NCBI GenBank assembly: GCA_949751835.1
Contig: CATKHK010000023.1
Span: 186,001-250,000, forward strand
Direction: 5' to 3'
From: Blepharisma japonicum
Lineage: Eukaryota; Ciliophora; Heterotrichea; Heterotrichida; Blepharismidae
DNA: 64,000 nucleotides
Position 1 is the first letter of the stretch. Each line of letters opens with the position of its first letter. Positions 63,843 to 64,000 of this stretch are shown here, in pieces. Under the pieces are notes generated by a model. That model was not told the origin of the DNA. It was given only the letters and a program-made list of their open reading frames with translations, and did not search any database. The position numbers and the translations under genes are program-made.

Positions 63843-64000
63843 CTAAACAATGCGATCTCTTAATTTCCAAGAATACACATAAAGCGCGCTTAAAAATTCT
63901 GAAATCTCCCCTTTAAACCCCACAACACCTCTTTTTTGTTTTGTAAAATCAACATTTTGAATTTGAGATCCAGGACCTTTTTTGCCCTGTGCCAAAAAAT
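63843..64000 (-). CDS. 3' end of an unidentified gene (partial), jacalin-like tail possible
   Basis: Open from the right edge to a TAG (63843-63845), about 52 codons. It contains KKGPGSQIQNVDFTKQKRGV and VVGFKGEISEFLSALYVYSW. The block VVGFKGxxxEFLxALxVY resembles the last strands of jacalin-like lectin domains, but too little is present to be sure. Start and most of the gene lie outside the window. Confidence 0.55.
   Translation of the reverse strand, partial: FLAQGKKGPGSQIQNVDFTKQKRGVVGFKGEISEFLSALYVYSWKLRDRIV

Noticed and set aside
1-64000. CRISPR arrays, bacterial operons, rRNA genes, viral elements
   Set aside because: No regularly spaced repeats, no ribosome-binding sites, no rRNA-like sequence and no capsid or polymerase genes of mobile elements were seen.

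Overview
This window is nuclear DNA from a ciliate, most probably the heterotrich Blepharisma (somatic, macronuclear genome). Three signs point there. (1) Conserved protein families read through in-frame TGA exactly where the family has tryptophan: the DI-W-S and HP-W of protein kinases, the Trp triads of a MYB protein, the ATPase domain of topoisomerase II. TGA never ends a recognisable gene; stops are TAA or, less often, TAG. (2) The introns are minute, seven of 15 nt and one of 16 nt, all GT...AG. (3) The DNA is AT-rich and very compact, with 46 protein genes, most of them single-exon, and gaps often of 10-70 bp. Stentor has similar introns but the standard code, and Condylostoma reassigns all three stops, so Blepharisma fits best.

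Layout: 1-8.6 kb holds a gene end, a ubiquitin protease, a longin SNARE, a MORN/IQ protein, a cyclic-nucleotide-binding protein, a PB1/pseudoprotease/kelch protein and a small unknown. 8.6-12 kb has two divergent kinases (DYRK and CDPK). 12-16.5 kb has a secreted Cys-rich protein flanked by a duplicated ~110 bp segment, an unknown, Noc2 and a chagasin-type protease inhibitor. 16.6-26.3 kb, all on the plus strand, has RING/MORN, an atypical kinase, a TPR/IQ protein and an anoctamin, plus a tRNA-like gene on the minus strand. 26.3-30.2 kb has AP-2 sigma, an acidic protein, poly(A)-binding protein and a coiled-coil protein. 31-38.6 kb has a secreted patatin, CKS1, a Cys-rich surface protein, a SIAH ligase, PP2C and a Suz12-like Polycomb protein. 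38.8-47.9 kb has EXD2, an MFS transporter fused to a SPRY domain, Rab GDI, a HECT ligase and two disordered proteins. 48-56 kb has copine, a PPT1-like thioesterase, Twinkle, ribosomal protein eS27, COX17 and an STPG protein. 56-64 kb has topoisomerase II, two coiled-coil proteins, a MYB factor, a long AT-rich gap and a partial gene.

There is no operon logic of the bacterial kind; neighbours are mostly unrelated. Themes that recur are signalling (four kinase or phosphatase genes, a cNMP sensor, EF hands, copine), ubiquitin (USP, RING, SIAH, HECT), membrane traffic (VAMP, AP-2, GDI), ciliary or cortical scaffolds (MORN, STPG, IQ) and chromatin (Suz12, TOP2, MYB). The items most worth a second look are the MFS-SPRY fusion, the PB1-pseudoprotease-kelch protein, the short Suz12, the two convergent gene pairs whose stop codons overlap, and the stop-codon content of the 15-nt introns. 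All products are named by reading the translation; no database search was run.
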